Origin: Sphingopyxis panaciterrulae
Lineage (GTDB): Bacteria; Pseudomonadota; Alphaproteobacteria; Sphingomonadales; Sphingomonadaceae
Assembly (NCBI RefSeq): GCF_014199295.1
Contig: NZ_JACIJH010000009.1
Location: 104,910 to 168,909, forward strand
Direction of reading: 5' to 3'
DNA: 64,000 bases
Each line of letters starts with the position of its first letter. Position 1 is the stretch's first letter. A program made the position numbers and the translations under genes. Under the pieces are notes generated by a model. The model did no database searches and had not been told where the DNA came from. It worked only from the letters and a program-made list of their open reading frames with translations. This document shows positions 53,899 to 62,523 of this stretch, piece by piece.

Positions 53899-56325
53899 AT
53901 GAAGCGATCGATCTCTGTGCGGGGCACTCTTCTGCTCGGCGTTGCATATTGCCTTGCATCAACAGCATCGTCGGCACTTGCGCAGCAATCCGGGGAGAGT
54001 GATCCCGACGTCGTCGCGCAGGGGGGCGCTTCATCTCTTCAGCAAGCGGGCGTTCAAAGAGGCGGCCTGCAGGACATCGTGGTCACGGCACGTCGGTCGG
54101 AGGAGCGGTCGCAGGATGTGCCCATTTCCATTACTACGGTAAGTGGAGAAGATTTGCAGAAATTTAGTATGCGTGACGTGGCGGAAATCCAAAAGGTTAC
54201 CCCGGGCCTTTATATGAGTTCGCAAAACAGCGCGGGCCGTGTAAAAATCACTATACGTGGACAGAGTGAGGCTGATAGCCGCTTGACAACTGACCCGTCA
54301 GTGGGAGTCTATATTGATGGTATCAATTATACTCGTACGTATGGTTTGAGATCTTCTTTCGTAGATCTTGCACAAGTAGAGGTTTTGAAGGGGCCTCAGG
54401 GGACATTGTTCGGAAAGAACACCACCGGTGGTGCAATTAACATCACGACGCAGCATCCGAAATACCAGGCAGAAGGTTACGCCGATCTGCTCTATGGTAG
54501 CTACAATAACATGCAGGCTCTGGGTGTCATTAATCTTCCCATCGTGGAAGATCGACTGGCCATTCGGGCTGTAGGTCAAGTGATTTCTCGGGACGGCTAC
54601 GGGAGTAAGTTGGACGGGCAGGATATCGGTGATGATCACGTCGTCACTGGCCGATTACTCCTGCGTGCGGACCCTGCCGAAAATGTCCGCATCTTTTTGT
54701 CGGGCGATTATACTCGGCAGCGCAATACCGGAACCAATGTGATTTTGACTGACGATTCGATGCTGCAGAATACGAATTCAGGCACTGGCACGTTGGGTTC
54801 GATTGCTGCCGAACTTGGGCTGGATCCGACGTCGGAGGTGGATCGACGGCGTGCCTATGATGTCTGGCGTGGCTATTACGATGGCTATTCTAACGGCTCA
54901 AAATTCCAGAGTGGATTTGCGACTGATCCGCGCGGAATTTTCGACGATGTGGATCATTGGGGTGTGTCAGGTGAGATTGCGGTCGACGTTGGCGACATTA
55001 CGATCAAATCAATCACTGCCTATCGCCATCTGAATCGGGAATATATCCAGGATCTGGATGGAACGCCGTTCAGCCTGCTGCAGGTTCATCTTGGGACTGA
55101 TGTGCAGAATTTCAGTCAAGAGTTGCAGGTATCCTCGATCGACGGAACTGGTCTCGACTGGCAGTTCGGCGCATATTATAACCGAGAGAGCGGAAATGAG
55201 CTTTCGGACAATAACACTAATTCCTACGTAAGCGCCAGTCGCTCGAGCGTCACCGATACAGATAGTCTGAACAAAAGTGCCGCCGTTTATGGCCAGGCTG
55301 TCTTGCATCTAACCGATTCGTTGCGCATGACGGGCGGCCTGCGGTATACTGAGGACTATCGCGGCATCACCTCGCATAGCCGGATAGAACCGAGCTTTGC
55401 AATTCCTCCAGCCGTACCGGCCTCTGCTGCACGCTGTAATCAGCTAGCTCCAGAATTCGGTGGGCCGGTTTATCCGCACTGCAATTATGAGACACACTCA
55501 AAATTCGACCAGTTCACTTGGCTGGCGAGCGTGGACTGGAAACCTGCGCCCGATCTACTTGTCTACGGCTCCGTTAACAAAGGATACCGCGCTGGTGGTT
55601 ATACCGCGCAGGCATTCAGTCGGCCGCTGACGCCGGATCAGTTAGAACAAGCGTCAAATCCTTTCCAGCCCGAAAAGGTCATCGCCTACGAGGTTGGGTT
55701 CAAATCCGACCTACTGGGCCGCACATTACGGGTAAACGGGGCCGCATTTTATCAAGATTACACCAATATTCAGCAACAGATTCGCGATTATATCGATGGC
55801 AATTCGGTGACATTGATCCGCAATGCTGCCGCAGCGACACTGTGGGGCGGCGAACTGGAAGTTGTCTTCGCTCCCACCGATGCCACGATGATTAACTTAG
55901 GTGTGTCCTATCTTAGCGCAGAATACGACGAATACATCGTGCCGAATGCGGCCGGTGATCTCATCGATCTATCAGGAGCGCCGTTTCCAGCACCTGAAGT
56001 TACATTCAACATTGGCGCGACGCAAACGGTACCGCTGTCGGATGGCGAGCTTCGATTCTCCACTAATTTCAATTGGATTGACGACGTGGTCTATCGTGCC
56101 GAGGCAAAAAACCTTCCAAGTGTGACGCAAGGGGCGTTTGGGTTGCTTGATGCTCGTATAAGTTGGAGGATCCACAGTCAGGATTTGGAGATCTCGATCT
56201 TCGGTAAGAACTTGACTGACAAGCGCTACATCCAAGCGGCTTCGAACTCTGAAGGCTTGGGATTCAATTATGCATTTCCAGGAGACCCGCGTGTATTTGG
56301 TATCCAAGTGCGAAAGAACTTCTGA
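53899..56325 (+). CDS. TonB-dependent outer-membrane receptor
   Basis: An 808-residue receptor. A signal peptide (LLLGVAYCLASTASSALAQQ) is followed by the TonB-box-like segment QDIVVTARRSEERSQDVPIS, the plug (SVGVYIDGINYTRTYGL, VEVLKGPQGTLFGKNTTGGA) and a beta-barrel ending in the canonical aromatic terminus RVFGIQVRKNF. It imports a bulky nutrient using TonB energy. AGGGAGAC precedes the ATG. Base composition is visibly poorer in G+C than the flanking catabolic genes, suggesting separate acquisition. It probably takes up the hydrophobic substrate of the region, or a siderophore; no siderophore genes are nearby. Confidence 0.95.
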   Translation: MKRSISVRGTLLLGVAYCLASTASSALAQQSGESDPDVVAQGGASSLQQAGVQRGGLQDIVVTARRSEERSQDVPISITTVSGEDLQKFSMRDVAEIQKVTPGLYMSSQNSAGRVKITIRGQSEADSRLTTDPSVGVYIDGINYTRTYGLRSSFVDLAQVEVLKGPQGTLFGKNTTGGAINITTQHPKYQAEGYADLLYGSYNNMQALGVINLPIVEDRLAIRAVGQVISRDGYGSKLDGQDIGDDHVVTGRLLLRADPAENVRIFLSGDYTRQRNTGTNVILTDDSMLQNTNSGTGTLGSIAAELGLDPTSEVDRRRAYDVWRGYYDGYSNGSKFQSGFATDPRGIFDDVDHWGVSGEIAVDVGDITIKSITAYRHLNREYIQDLDGTPFSLLQVHLGTDVQNFSQELQVSSIDGTGLDWQFGAYYNRESGNELSDNNTNSYVSASRSSVTDTDSLNKSAAVYGQAVLHLTDSLRMTGGLRYTEDYRGITSHSRIEPSFAIPPAVPASAARCNQLAPEFGGPVYPHCNYETHSKFDQFTWLASVDWKPAPDLLVYGSVNKGYRAGGYTAQAFSRPLTPDQLEQASNPFQPEKVIAYEVGFKSDLLGRTLRVNGAAFYQDYTNIQQQIRDYIDGNSVTLIRNAAAATLWGGELEVVFAPTDATMINLGVSYLSAEYDEYIVPNAAGDLIDLSGAPFPAPEVTFNIGATQTVPLSDGELRFSTNFNWIDDVVYRAEAKNLPSVTQGAFGLLDARISWRIHSQDLEISIFGKNLTDKRYIQAASNSEGLGFNYAFPGDPRVFGIQVRKNF

Positions 56326-56346
56326 ATCCATGTCAATAAATGAAGG

Positions 56347-56375
56347 ATCCGCTCTGAACTGGCGTCGGAGCGGAT
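56347..56375 (+). terminator. Rho-independent-like hairpin after the TonB receptor
   Basis: ATCCGCTC and GAGCGGAT pair around a 13-base loop, 22 bases after the receptor stop, followed by TCTTC. The T-run is short but the position is right for a terminator. Confidence 0.6.
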
Positions 56376-56461
56376 TCTTCGGTTCCGGTTGCGAAGTTGG
56401 ACACCTCGAAGAACCGACGGATTTTGATGTGAGCCTGTGATGGAGGCGGTTGGGGTGTGAC

Positions 56462-57335
56462 GTGCCGGCTATTATTGGCTGATCTTCGTCCAATTTTCTG
56501 ACCTTCTGGCCCTTGAAGGCAGCGTTTCTGCGTCGGGCAGGCGCAGTTCGCCCCTGGAGCCAGGCAAGCCGCTGGAAGTTATAGGCCAGGTTGGCCATGC
56601 CGATCTTGAGGCGGGCACGGGCGATGCCGATGGTGCGCACCACCAGCCCCATGCGATGCTTCTGCCCGGCGAACACGTGCTCGACATGGGCACGGACTTT
56701 CGAGCGCTTCGCGTTGGCCCTGGCGATGCGCTCGGGCATCGGCCGGCGCGGTGGTTTCTTCTGGTGGATGTGGCTGGTGAACATGCCCTTGGCGAGGAAG
56801 GCCTCGTTCTTCTTCGAGCGGCAGGCGGTATCGGCCCAGACGCCCGCAGCGGTGTTGTCCCTGCTGATCGGAACCGGCAACCGAGCTCCGTCATGGGCAT
56901 TGGCGGCGCTAGCATCCCAGGTGCGGATCAGCCCGTGCGCCCGGTCGATGCCGACATGGTTCTTGTAGCCGAACATGGGAATGGCAAGATCGACCGGCCC
57001 CCGGGACTTTGGGGCCGCCTTGGGATTGCCACCTTCCTTGACCTTGACCTTGCTGTATTTGATCGACCAGCGCGCATCGCGATCCTTCTGCCGGGCTTTG
57101 GCCGGCTTCCAGTCCGCAGGCGTGCGGCCTTCCTTGATCGCGGCTTTTTCCTCTTGGGTGTTGCGCTGTTTCGGGGCCGGTACGACGCTGGCATCGATGA
57201 TCTGCCCGCCCATGGCGAGATAGCCGCGTTCGGTCAGTGCGGCATCGAAACGCGCGAAGAGCCTGTCGATCGCCTTGGCTTTGACCAGGCGCTCGCGGAA
57301 CAACCAGACCGTCGTCGCATCGGGCAACCCCATGC
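56462..57335 (-). pseudogene. IS5-family transposase, 5'-truncated
   Basis: The DDE core is readable: GQIIDASVVPAPKQRNTQ (first Asp), AAGVWADTACRSKKNEAF (second Asp) and RAHVEHVFAGQKHRMGLVV (Glu), preceded by LPDATTVWLFRERLVKAKA. The first hundred or so residues, including the usual N-terminal domain, are missing; the sequence begins at about 57333, where it meets the IS630 fragment. The frame stays open past NLAYNFQRLAWLQGRTAPA, the expected end, and continues across the receptor terminator to 55972, so the original stop is lost. Confidence 0.8.
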
Positions 57336-57649
57336 GCCGCCGGGACCGGCCCGGCCTCGACAATTTCCGCAAGCCGAGCGCGCTTCTCATCATTCAGGAT
57401 CGAGGCTCGCCCGGGCGCCTTGCGCGTCGCAAGACCAGCAGGGCCGCCCTCGTTGAACCGTAGGACCCACTCGCGCACAATCTGCAGCGTAACCCCGGCA
57501 ATCTTCGCCGCCTCGCTCCGGCTCCCGCCATCCAGGATCGGGGCTGCCGCCAATAATCGCCGAACCTGATCCGCGCTGTCACTTCGACGCGCCAAAATGC
57601 GCAAGTCTGCCGCTGTGTAATCCCTTCGAACTCCAATCGCCGACGGCAT
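57336..57649 (-). pseudogene. IS630-family transposase, N-terminal fragment
   Basis: MPSAIGVRRDYTAADLRILA, then QVRRLLAAAPILDGGSRSEA and AKIAGVTLQIVREWVLRF, is the helix-turn-helix start of IS630-type transposases, followed by GRASILNDEKRARLAEIVE. Similarity ends at about GPVPAAHGV (57330), where the IS5-type sequence starts in another frame. The DDE domain is absent. The fragment begins 66 bases beyond the traB stop, so the element probably inserted directly downstream of traB. Confidence 0.75.
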
Positions 57650-57715
57650 CGCATGCCTCCCTGTGTCTGCATCGTCGAAGCAGATTTTTAACCTCTTGGA
57701 AATCCCTCGCGTGCG

Positions 57716-59023
57716 TCAGAGCCACCGCGCGTTGGTATTACTTCCGGCCGTCGGCTTGATCTCGAGGGTGACGCCTTCCTGGATGACGACGACGACATCC
57801 TTTGCCGCACCGACCTCGACGATCGGTCCGGCCTGGCGCGCAAGGTCGAGATAGAAATCCGTCAGCTTGTCGGACGACTTCGACAGGCCGCCCGCGATCC
57901 CGGCCTTGGCCGCGTCACCTGCATCGAGCGTCCGCACCGAGCCGAGTGCGGATGTCGAGACGTCACCGATCGTATTTTCGACCGTCTGGCTGATGCCGCT
58001 GATCGTGCCGGCTATGAAGGCTCGAGCGAGGCTGGCACCGGCACGGGTCACGACCTTCCCCGACAGCCCCTTCTTGCCGTCGGTGTCGACGAAAAAGCCC
58101 TTGATCGGCTGGTCGACCACCGAGCGTTCGTCGAAATCGACGCAGGAGAGCGAGACGAGTTGCACCTCGACGCGCTCCTTGGCGAGGCTTCCCGTCGCAT
58201 TGCCGATGACGAAGCAGCCGGAGAGATTGGCTTTCACATCGTTCGGCAGCACGGCGGGTGCCTGAACGCGAGCGATCAGCGGCTCAGGGTTCGAGGTCGC
58301 GTCTCGGCTCGCGAGCGCGTCGATCCCGGTCAGCAGCCGTGCCTTCATGAAACCAGGCGGCAAATAGATCGTCCGGGTCTTTTTTTTAGAGCCAGTCACC
58401 GCGCCCTTGCCGTCTGCATCCGCGCCGATGGTTGCTGAGGTCGCCGCACCGATCGCGCCGACTGTCTTTTCAACCGGCGGCGCGGGTGGGGCCAGCGGCG
58501 CGGACGGGGGTGAGGGAGGAGCAGGGATTTCACCCATCGCGCTGCCGGCTCCGCCGGGCGCGGGCGGATAGTCCGGAATGTCGCTCGGCAGGGCAGGGGG
58601 CAGGCCGGGATCGACGTCGGGCAGTGCGGCGCTGCCGCTGCCCGGCACGACCTTGCCTTCCTCGATCGCCGTGATGCGCTCGCCGAGCAGCGACTGCCCC
58701 TCGAGCACCTTTTGCAGATCGCCGCGCAGCTTGGTTTCGAGGCTATCGCCGCGCAGGCCGGCGCCCATGTCGAGCTTGGTCGCGGGCGGGGCTTCCGTTG
58801 GCCCATCCTTGCCGCCGGTGCTCGCGGTATAGAGCCCGGTGCCGAGCATCGCGACCACGGCGGCGACGCCGAACTGCTTGGCGCGCAGCTGCTGTTTCGA
58901 GCTGAGCATCGCCCACCGCGCTTTGAGCGCCAATAGCGCGGGGCCGCGTCCCGCGCTCTCGAGCGGAAGCGGTTTGCCCTCCTCGGCAAGGTCGAGCGGG
59001 ATTTGGTCGGTGGGGTCGGTCAT
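57716..59023 (-). CDS. traB: F-type conjugation protein TraB
   Basis: A 435-residue TraB, the VirB10-like envelope-spanning scaffold of the type IV secretion core. A short cytoplasmic N-terminus precedes the membrane helix (QFGVAAVVAMLGTGLYTA), then a coil region (LRGDLQKVLEGQSLLGERIT), a Pro-rich stretch (PAPPSPPSAPLAPPAPP) that spans the periplasm, and the C-terminal domain with YLPPGFMKARLLTGIDAL and CFVIGNATGSLAKERVEV. The ATG overlaps the traK stop by ATGA. Downstream tra genes (traV, traC and so on) are absent, replaced by IS debris. Confidence 0.93.
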   Translation of the reverse strand: MTDPTDQIPLDLAEEGKPLPLESAGRGPALLALKARWAMLSSKQQLRAKQFGVAAVVAMLGTGLYTASTGGKDGPTEAPPATKLDMGAGLRGDSLETKLRGDLQKVLEGQSLLGERITAIEEGKVVPGSGSAALPDVDPGLPPALPSDIPDYPPAPGGAGSAMGEIPAPPSPPSAPLAPPAPPVEKTVGAIGAATSATIGADADGKGAVTGSKKKTRTIYLPPGFMKARLLTGIDALASRDATSNPEPLIARVQAPAVLPNDVKANLSGCFVIGNATGSLAKERVEVQLVSLSCVDFDERSVVDQPIKGFFVDTDGKKGLSGKVVTRAGASLARAFIAGTISGISQTVENTIGDVSTSALGSVRTLDAGDAAKAGIAGGLSKSSDKLTDFYLDLARQAGPIVEVGAAKDVVVVIQEGVTLEIKPTAGSNTNARWL

Positions 59024-59784
59024 TCACCATCTCTCCGCCGGATGACGATCAGCCGGGCGGTCTCGCCCGATTTGACCTTGAGCCGATCGAGCGTGACCGC
59101 GAAGATGTCGGCGCCAAGCGCCCGATCGAGAAACTGCCGTTCCTCCAGGATCACATCGCTATCGCTGCCGAGCCGATATTCGGATACCGACAGCCCGGCG
59201 CCTTCGATGGCGAGGCGCCGGCGTTCGATCAGCTTGACCGCGGGAAGAGCCGCAATCGTGATCGCTCCCGCGCGCGGCGCAACGTCCGCAAAACTCGCGG
59301 GCACCCGGTCGCGCAGCATCGCGAGCGTAATCGAGATCGCGCGCTCTTCTTCGACGAGCGGTCCGAGCAGTTCCTCATTGGCTTGCGCACGTTGCGGGCG
59401 GCCCGGCGAGAGCGTGATGGTCTGCGCCGGAATATCGGCGGGCTCGGCATAAAGCGGATAGATGGCACCGTTGCACGAGATGAAAAATTCCGAGGGCGTC
59501 GTCACATAGCTGCGCGTGACCATTCCCATGTCCTCGACTTCCTTGACGAGGAACTTGATCCAGGCGTCGGCACCGGCGCGCTCGACCGCGATCGCCTTTT
59601 CGGCCGAGAATTTCACATCTTCGATCTCGCCGCCGACGCAGACGACATGATTGACGTCGCGGTTGGAGAGACGGATCGTGCTGACCTGTTCGGGCAACGC
59701 GGTGATCGATTGGGCCCAAGCCGGATCTGGGAGAAGGAAGGCGGTGCCAAGCAACAGGGCGGCGCCTTTAGCGAGTCTCGGCAT
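59020..59784 (-). CDS. traK: F-type conjugation protein TraK
   Basis: A 254-residue secreted protein (signal LLLGTAFLLPDPAWA) of the TraK/VirB9-like class, which forms the outer-membrane core with TraB and TraV. NRDVNHVVCVGGEIEDVKFS and TTPSEFFISCNGAIYPLYAE are typical family stretches. The ATG at 59784 has GAGGAG eight bases upstream and lies inside the end of traE, as in other F-type operons. Order traE-traK-traB matches F. Confidence 0.9.
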   Translation of the reverse strand: MPRLAKGAALLLGTAFLLPDPAWAQSITALPEQVSTIRLSNRDVNHVVCVGGEIEDVKFSAEKAIAVERAGADAWIKFLVKEVEDMGMVTRSYVTTPSEFFISCNGAIYPLYAEPADIPAQTITLSPGRPQRAQANEELLGPLVEEERAISITLAMLRDRVPASFADVAPRAGAITIAALPAVKLIERRRLAIEGAGLSVSEYRLGSDSDVILEERQFLDRALGADIFAVTLDRLKVKSGETARLIVIRRRDGE

Positions 59785-60409
59785 TGAAGCTCTCCTCATT
59801 GAGTGCGACGAGCCAGAAGCGGCCGTTCTCTACCGCGTAGCGAATGCGCAAGTTACCGCGGAACTTGCGGATGACGCCGCCGATGACGCGCACCTTCTCC
59901 ACGGGTACGAGGATGTCGCGATCGCTCCATTCCACGGGCTGGTCAGGACGGATGTAGGTGGCGATCGACAGCGTCGGGTTGTTCGCGAGTTCGTCCAATA
60001 TGCTGTTCAGGCTGTCGCGCATGCTGTTGTAGGCGGACGGATGGACGATCGAGAGCAGCTCCGCGAACTGCCGGTCGGCAGAGTAAGCGGAATAGGTTCC
60101 GGCGAGCGCGACGATGTTGCGCGTGATGGTCCGAAGATAGGCGGCCGACGGCTTGGCGCCCGTGACATAGAGATCGCCGCCCGATCCGAACGGCACGACG
60201 ACCGTGCGCTCGTTCCGGTCGGCGCTATAGATGACGGCGCCGAGGACAGCCGTGATGCCGAACAGTCCAACGATCGCGAACTTCAGCAGCCGGTTCTCCT
60301 CGAACAGGTTCGATGAACCCTGGAGATAGCGATGGATGCCGAAGCTCGCGGGCTTGCCGGCGAGCGGATCGACCGGCTCGCGGCGGGATTTTCCGATGCG
60401 GGAAAACAT
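59768..60409 (-). CDS. traE: F-type conjugation protein TraE
   Basis: A 213-residue TraE, the VirB5/VirB8-like pilus-assembly protein. One N-terminal membrane helix (LLKFAIVGLFGITAVLGAVI) is followed by a periplasmic NTF2-like domain (ADRQFAELLSIVHPSAYNSM, then KVRVIGGVIRKFRGNLRI). It overlaps traK by 17 bases and follows traL by nine. Needed for pilus biogenesis and DNA transfer in F-like plasmids. Confidence 0.92.
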   Translation of the reverse strand: MFSRIGKSRREPVDPLAGKPASFGIHRYLQGSSNLFEENRLLKFAIVGLFGITAVLGAVIYSADRNERTVVVPFGSGGDLYVTGAKPSAAYLRTITRNIVALAGTYSAYSADRQFAELLSIVHPSAYNSMRDSLNSILDELANNPTLSIATYIRPDQPVEWSDRDILVPVEKVRVIGGVIRKFRGNLRIRYAVENGRFWLVALNEESFNAETR

Positions 60410-60418
60410 GGGTCGCCC

Positions 60419-60685
60419 TCACTCGTAGAAGCGGGTCTGGGTCGGACCCGGATAATGGCGAAAGCGCAGCATTCCCCAGCGCCACGCCAGATGGGAGAGG
60501 AAACCGCGCGGTTGCGCGCGCTTCCACGGCAGAAAGAGGAGAAGAGCCGCGATGAACGCCCACCCGACCAATCCGCCGACGATGACGGCGACGAAGAGGA
60601 TCGTGACCACCAGCACGAACTCATCCGATCCGAACCAGAGGATCTGAACGGGTTTGTGCAGATATTGCGGCAGGCGTTCGTCCAT
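60419..60685 (-). CDS. traL: F-type conjugation protein TraL
   Basis: An 88-residue membrane protein (VirB3-like). YLHKPVQILWFGSDEF is the family N-terminus, FVLVVTILFVAVIVGGLVGW and AFIAALLLFLPW form the membrane segments, and the C-terminus has LAWRWGMLRFRHYPG. Lies between the pilin and traE genes, the F order traA-L-E-K-B. The ribosome site GGAGGAGAAG precedes the ATG. Confidence 0.92.
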   Translation of the reverse strand: MDERLPQYLHKPVQILWFGSDEFVLVVTILFVAVIVGGLVGWAFIAALLLFLPWKRAQPRGFLSHLAWRWGMLRFRHYPGPTQTRFYE

Positions 60686-60829
60686 CGACTCTTCTCCTCC
60701 TGCTTCATGACCCCGGGCTCAAAGGGAGAAACACCCTGGGTCGATGGTGCCGGGCGCTGGCTTGCGCCCCGGCATGAAGGCCCGCGCACGGGCCATGGAA
60801 CCCGGCGGCCCGTGCGCGAACCAGCTCGT

Positions 60830-61144
60830 TCAGATCAACATCCCGAAGGTCTGGAGGATGCTGTCGGCCTTGATCAGGCAGACGGCGGCGACGATCGTCG
60901 GGATGCCGATCATGATGTTCGAGAACAGCCGCGACACGCCGAACAGGAAGGCCGCGACGCCGCCGACGAAGCCGAGTGGGCCTTTGACCCCCTGGTTCAC
61001 GACGATGTCGTAGATGTCGTAACCGAGATCGCCAGCCACCGGCGCAGTGAAGGCGTGCGCGCTCGCCGCGACGAGCGACAAGAGGAGCATCGGAATGCCG
61101 ATGTCCGCGACGGTGAGAGCGCGTTTGCCGAAATATTTGACCAT
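60830..61144 (-). CDS. traA: Conjugative pilin TraA
   Basis: A 104-residue propilin. A leader with membrane helix (PMLLLSLVAASAHA) is followed by a mature protein of about 73 residues: FTAPVAGDLGYDIYDIVVNQ, then GFVGGVAAFLFGVSRLF and IGIPTIVAAVCLIKADSIL, giving two hydrophobic helices as in F pilin. ATG 61144 is preceded by GCAGG. The 145-base gap after it separates traA from traL. The leader region upstream (61166-61312) holds strong inverted repeats and may control pilin levels. Confidence 0.85.
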   Translation of the reverse strand: MVKYFGKRALTVADIGIPMLLLSLVAASAHAFTAPVAGDLGYDIYDIVVNQGVKGPLGFVGGVAAFLFGVSRLFSNIMIGIPTIVAAVCLIKADSILQTFGMLI

Positions 61145-61165
61145 ATTGCCTGCTTTCCTGAAAGT

Positions 61166-61238
61166 CGGGCCGTCCGGGGATGTGCCTGCCGGCATCGATG
61201 GATATCGCTGTCGGCCGACGGCGATGCTGGACGGCCCG
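61166..61238 (-). other. Candidate structured RNA element in the traA leader (three-way junction)
   Basis: A perfect 10-bp closing stem, CGGGCCGTCC (61166-61175) with GGACGGCCCG (61229-61238), encloses two hairpins: GATG-tg-CC / GG-CATC (61179-61196) and ATCGCTGTC-GGCC-GACGGCGAT (61204-61225, nine pairs with one wobble). It lies in the 187-base leader between the dsbC-like gene and traA. A further perfect 14-bp palindrome, GACGCCGCGGCGTC, is at 61299-61312. The strand is taken from the tra operon; the fold is inferred from sequence symmetry. Confidence 0.4.
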
Positions 61239-61331
61239 AATAGGGCGCCGCCGCCGGCATTCCGGTTCGCCGCGGCCATCGGCAGGCTGGACGCCCGCGA
61301 CGCCGCGGCGTCCGCCACGAAGGGGAGGGGG

Positions 61332-62153
61332 TCAGCGCCGCGCATCAGCGATCTTCGCCGATGACAGGAACGCTTCGATCTCAGCTTGCTGAAAGCCTGA
61401 GACCAGCTTGCCGTCGATAATCAGCGTCGGTGTGCCCGTGATGCCGACGGAACTGACGAGCTTCGCGTGCGTCTCCACCGTCGACTTGCCTGCCGGGCAA
61501 GTCCGGAGGACCGCAGGCGCGGCGCCCGCATAAATGGCCTTGAAGGCCGCCTCCTTGTCGGTCGAGCAAAGAATATGCTCGGCCTTGGCAGCCGCTTCCG
61601 GGTGGATGCCGCTCACGAAATAGACGAGGCGGCGAACCGGCTTGCCTTCCGCAGTCTTGGCCGCCCAATAGCGATCGAGCGCCCGGCAATAGGGGCAGTC
61701 GGGATCGGTGAACTCGATCACCGTCGGCGCGCCCTCGGGGCCGATCACGAGGGCCTGCGATGAATCGATTCCCTTCAGTCGTTCCGCCGTGCCGGCTTCC
61801 TGGGCAAGCGCGGTGAGGTTCACGCCATTCTTGTCGAACACCGATGCGAACAGCAGATGCTCGCTCTCGGGCGCATAGTAGATGATGCGACCTCCAGCGC
61901 TCGCCTGGTAGAGCGGCCCCTTGACCGGGGCCGGCCCGAAATCCTCGAACTGGAGATTGGTGAAGCTCTGCCGCAGATCGCGTTCCGCACTAGCCGCAGC
62001 CTTCGCTAGTACGGCCGTTTCGGCTGCGTCCTGTGCGTGGCTCAGCGACGGTAATGACAGGGCAACCGCAGCAAGCAACAATTTAGCGTGCCGGTGCCGA
62101 ATTCCTGCCCAGCGACCAGGCAAAGAGAGAGCGTTGGCGCAATCGGATGGCAT
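61332..62153 (-). CDS. DsbC-like periplasmic thiol-disulfide isomerase of the conjugation operon
   Basis: A 273-residue secreted protein. The signal peptide (LLLAAVALSLPSLSHAQ) follows an N-terminal tail of about 20 residues; the DsbC-like dimerisation domain (AGGRIIYYAPESEHLLFASV) precedes a thioredoxin fold with redox motif CPYC at 153-156 and the cis-Pro loop GITGTPTLIIDG. It probably folds Cys-rich Tra proteins (TraU, TraN, TraH), none of which is in the window. First gene of the minus-strand tra operon. Confidence 0.9.
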   Translation of the reverse strand: MPSDCANALSLPGRWAGIRHRHAKLLLAAVALSLPSLSHAQDAAETAVLAKAAASAERDLRQSFTNLQFEDFGPAPVKGPLYQASAGGRIIYYAPESEHLLFASVFDKNGVNLTALAQEAGTAERLKGIDSSQALVIGPEGAPTVIEFTDPDCPYCRALDRYWAAKTAEGKPVRRLVYFVSGIHPEAAAKAEHILCSTDKEAAFKAIYAGAAPAVLRTCPAGKSTVETHAKLVSSVGITGTPTLIIDGKLVSGFQQAEIEAFLSSAKIADARR

Positions 62154-62520
62154 GAGTCCTCCTCGGCGCGGCAGCGCCCCGTTAAATTATCCGTTCATGC
62201 TATCGGCTAACCTGCCCCAATGACTCGACGCTGGGTTGGTCTCGATGTCGGGTGGATGAACGCCGAATTGCATCGGAACAAGGCAAGGGGCATGGACGTG
62301 CCTCGTCTAGGCAGTGTCGTGCACACGGTCTTCAACTCCGCAGGCGCTGGAGGGCTTGAATTTCCAACGCACCCGCTCTGCGCCGAATAAATGGAACCAT
62401 CATCCGTTTTGGAGAGCCTGAATAATCCGATCAAGTTGATCGCATCTGACGTTGCCGCGAGGCGCAGGAGCTTTCACCCTTCGAGCGCGCATGTCTCCTA
62501 CGAACGCGGTTGGATGAGGG
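62154..62520. promoter_or_regulatory. Divergent promoter region between tra operon and Xre regulator
   Basis: A 367-base gap with no credible coding frame. It should hold the promoter of the tra operon and that of the Xre-type gene. The only outstanding feature is the perfect palindrome at 62428-62442. Confidence 0.5.
62428..62442. promoter_or_regulatory. Perfect 15-bp palindrome CGATCAA-G-TTGATCG
   Basis: Seven-base arms around one central base, about 80 bases upstream of the Xre-type gene. This size and symmetry is typical of operators for small HTH repressors, so autoregulation and control of tra transcription are plausible. Confidence 0.5.
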
Positions 62521-62523
62521 GTG

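Larger units (their letters stand above)
56400..57660 (-). mobile_element. Composite insertion-sequence debris (IS5-type fused to IS630-type)
   Basis: Two incomplete transposase genes of different families lie head to tail on the minus strand: IS630-type N-terminus (57336-57649) joined near 57330 to IS5-type C-terminus. No pair of terminal inverted repeats or target duplication was found by eye. It separates the TonB receptor from traB and replaces whatever followed traB in the conjugation operon. Confidence 0.65.

Noticed and set aside
55972..56461. Open frame continuing the IS5-type transposase antisense to the TonB receptor end
   Set aside because: The extra 160 residues have no transposase features and overlap the receptor terminator and coding end; it is read-through after loss of the original stop.
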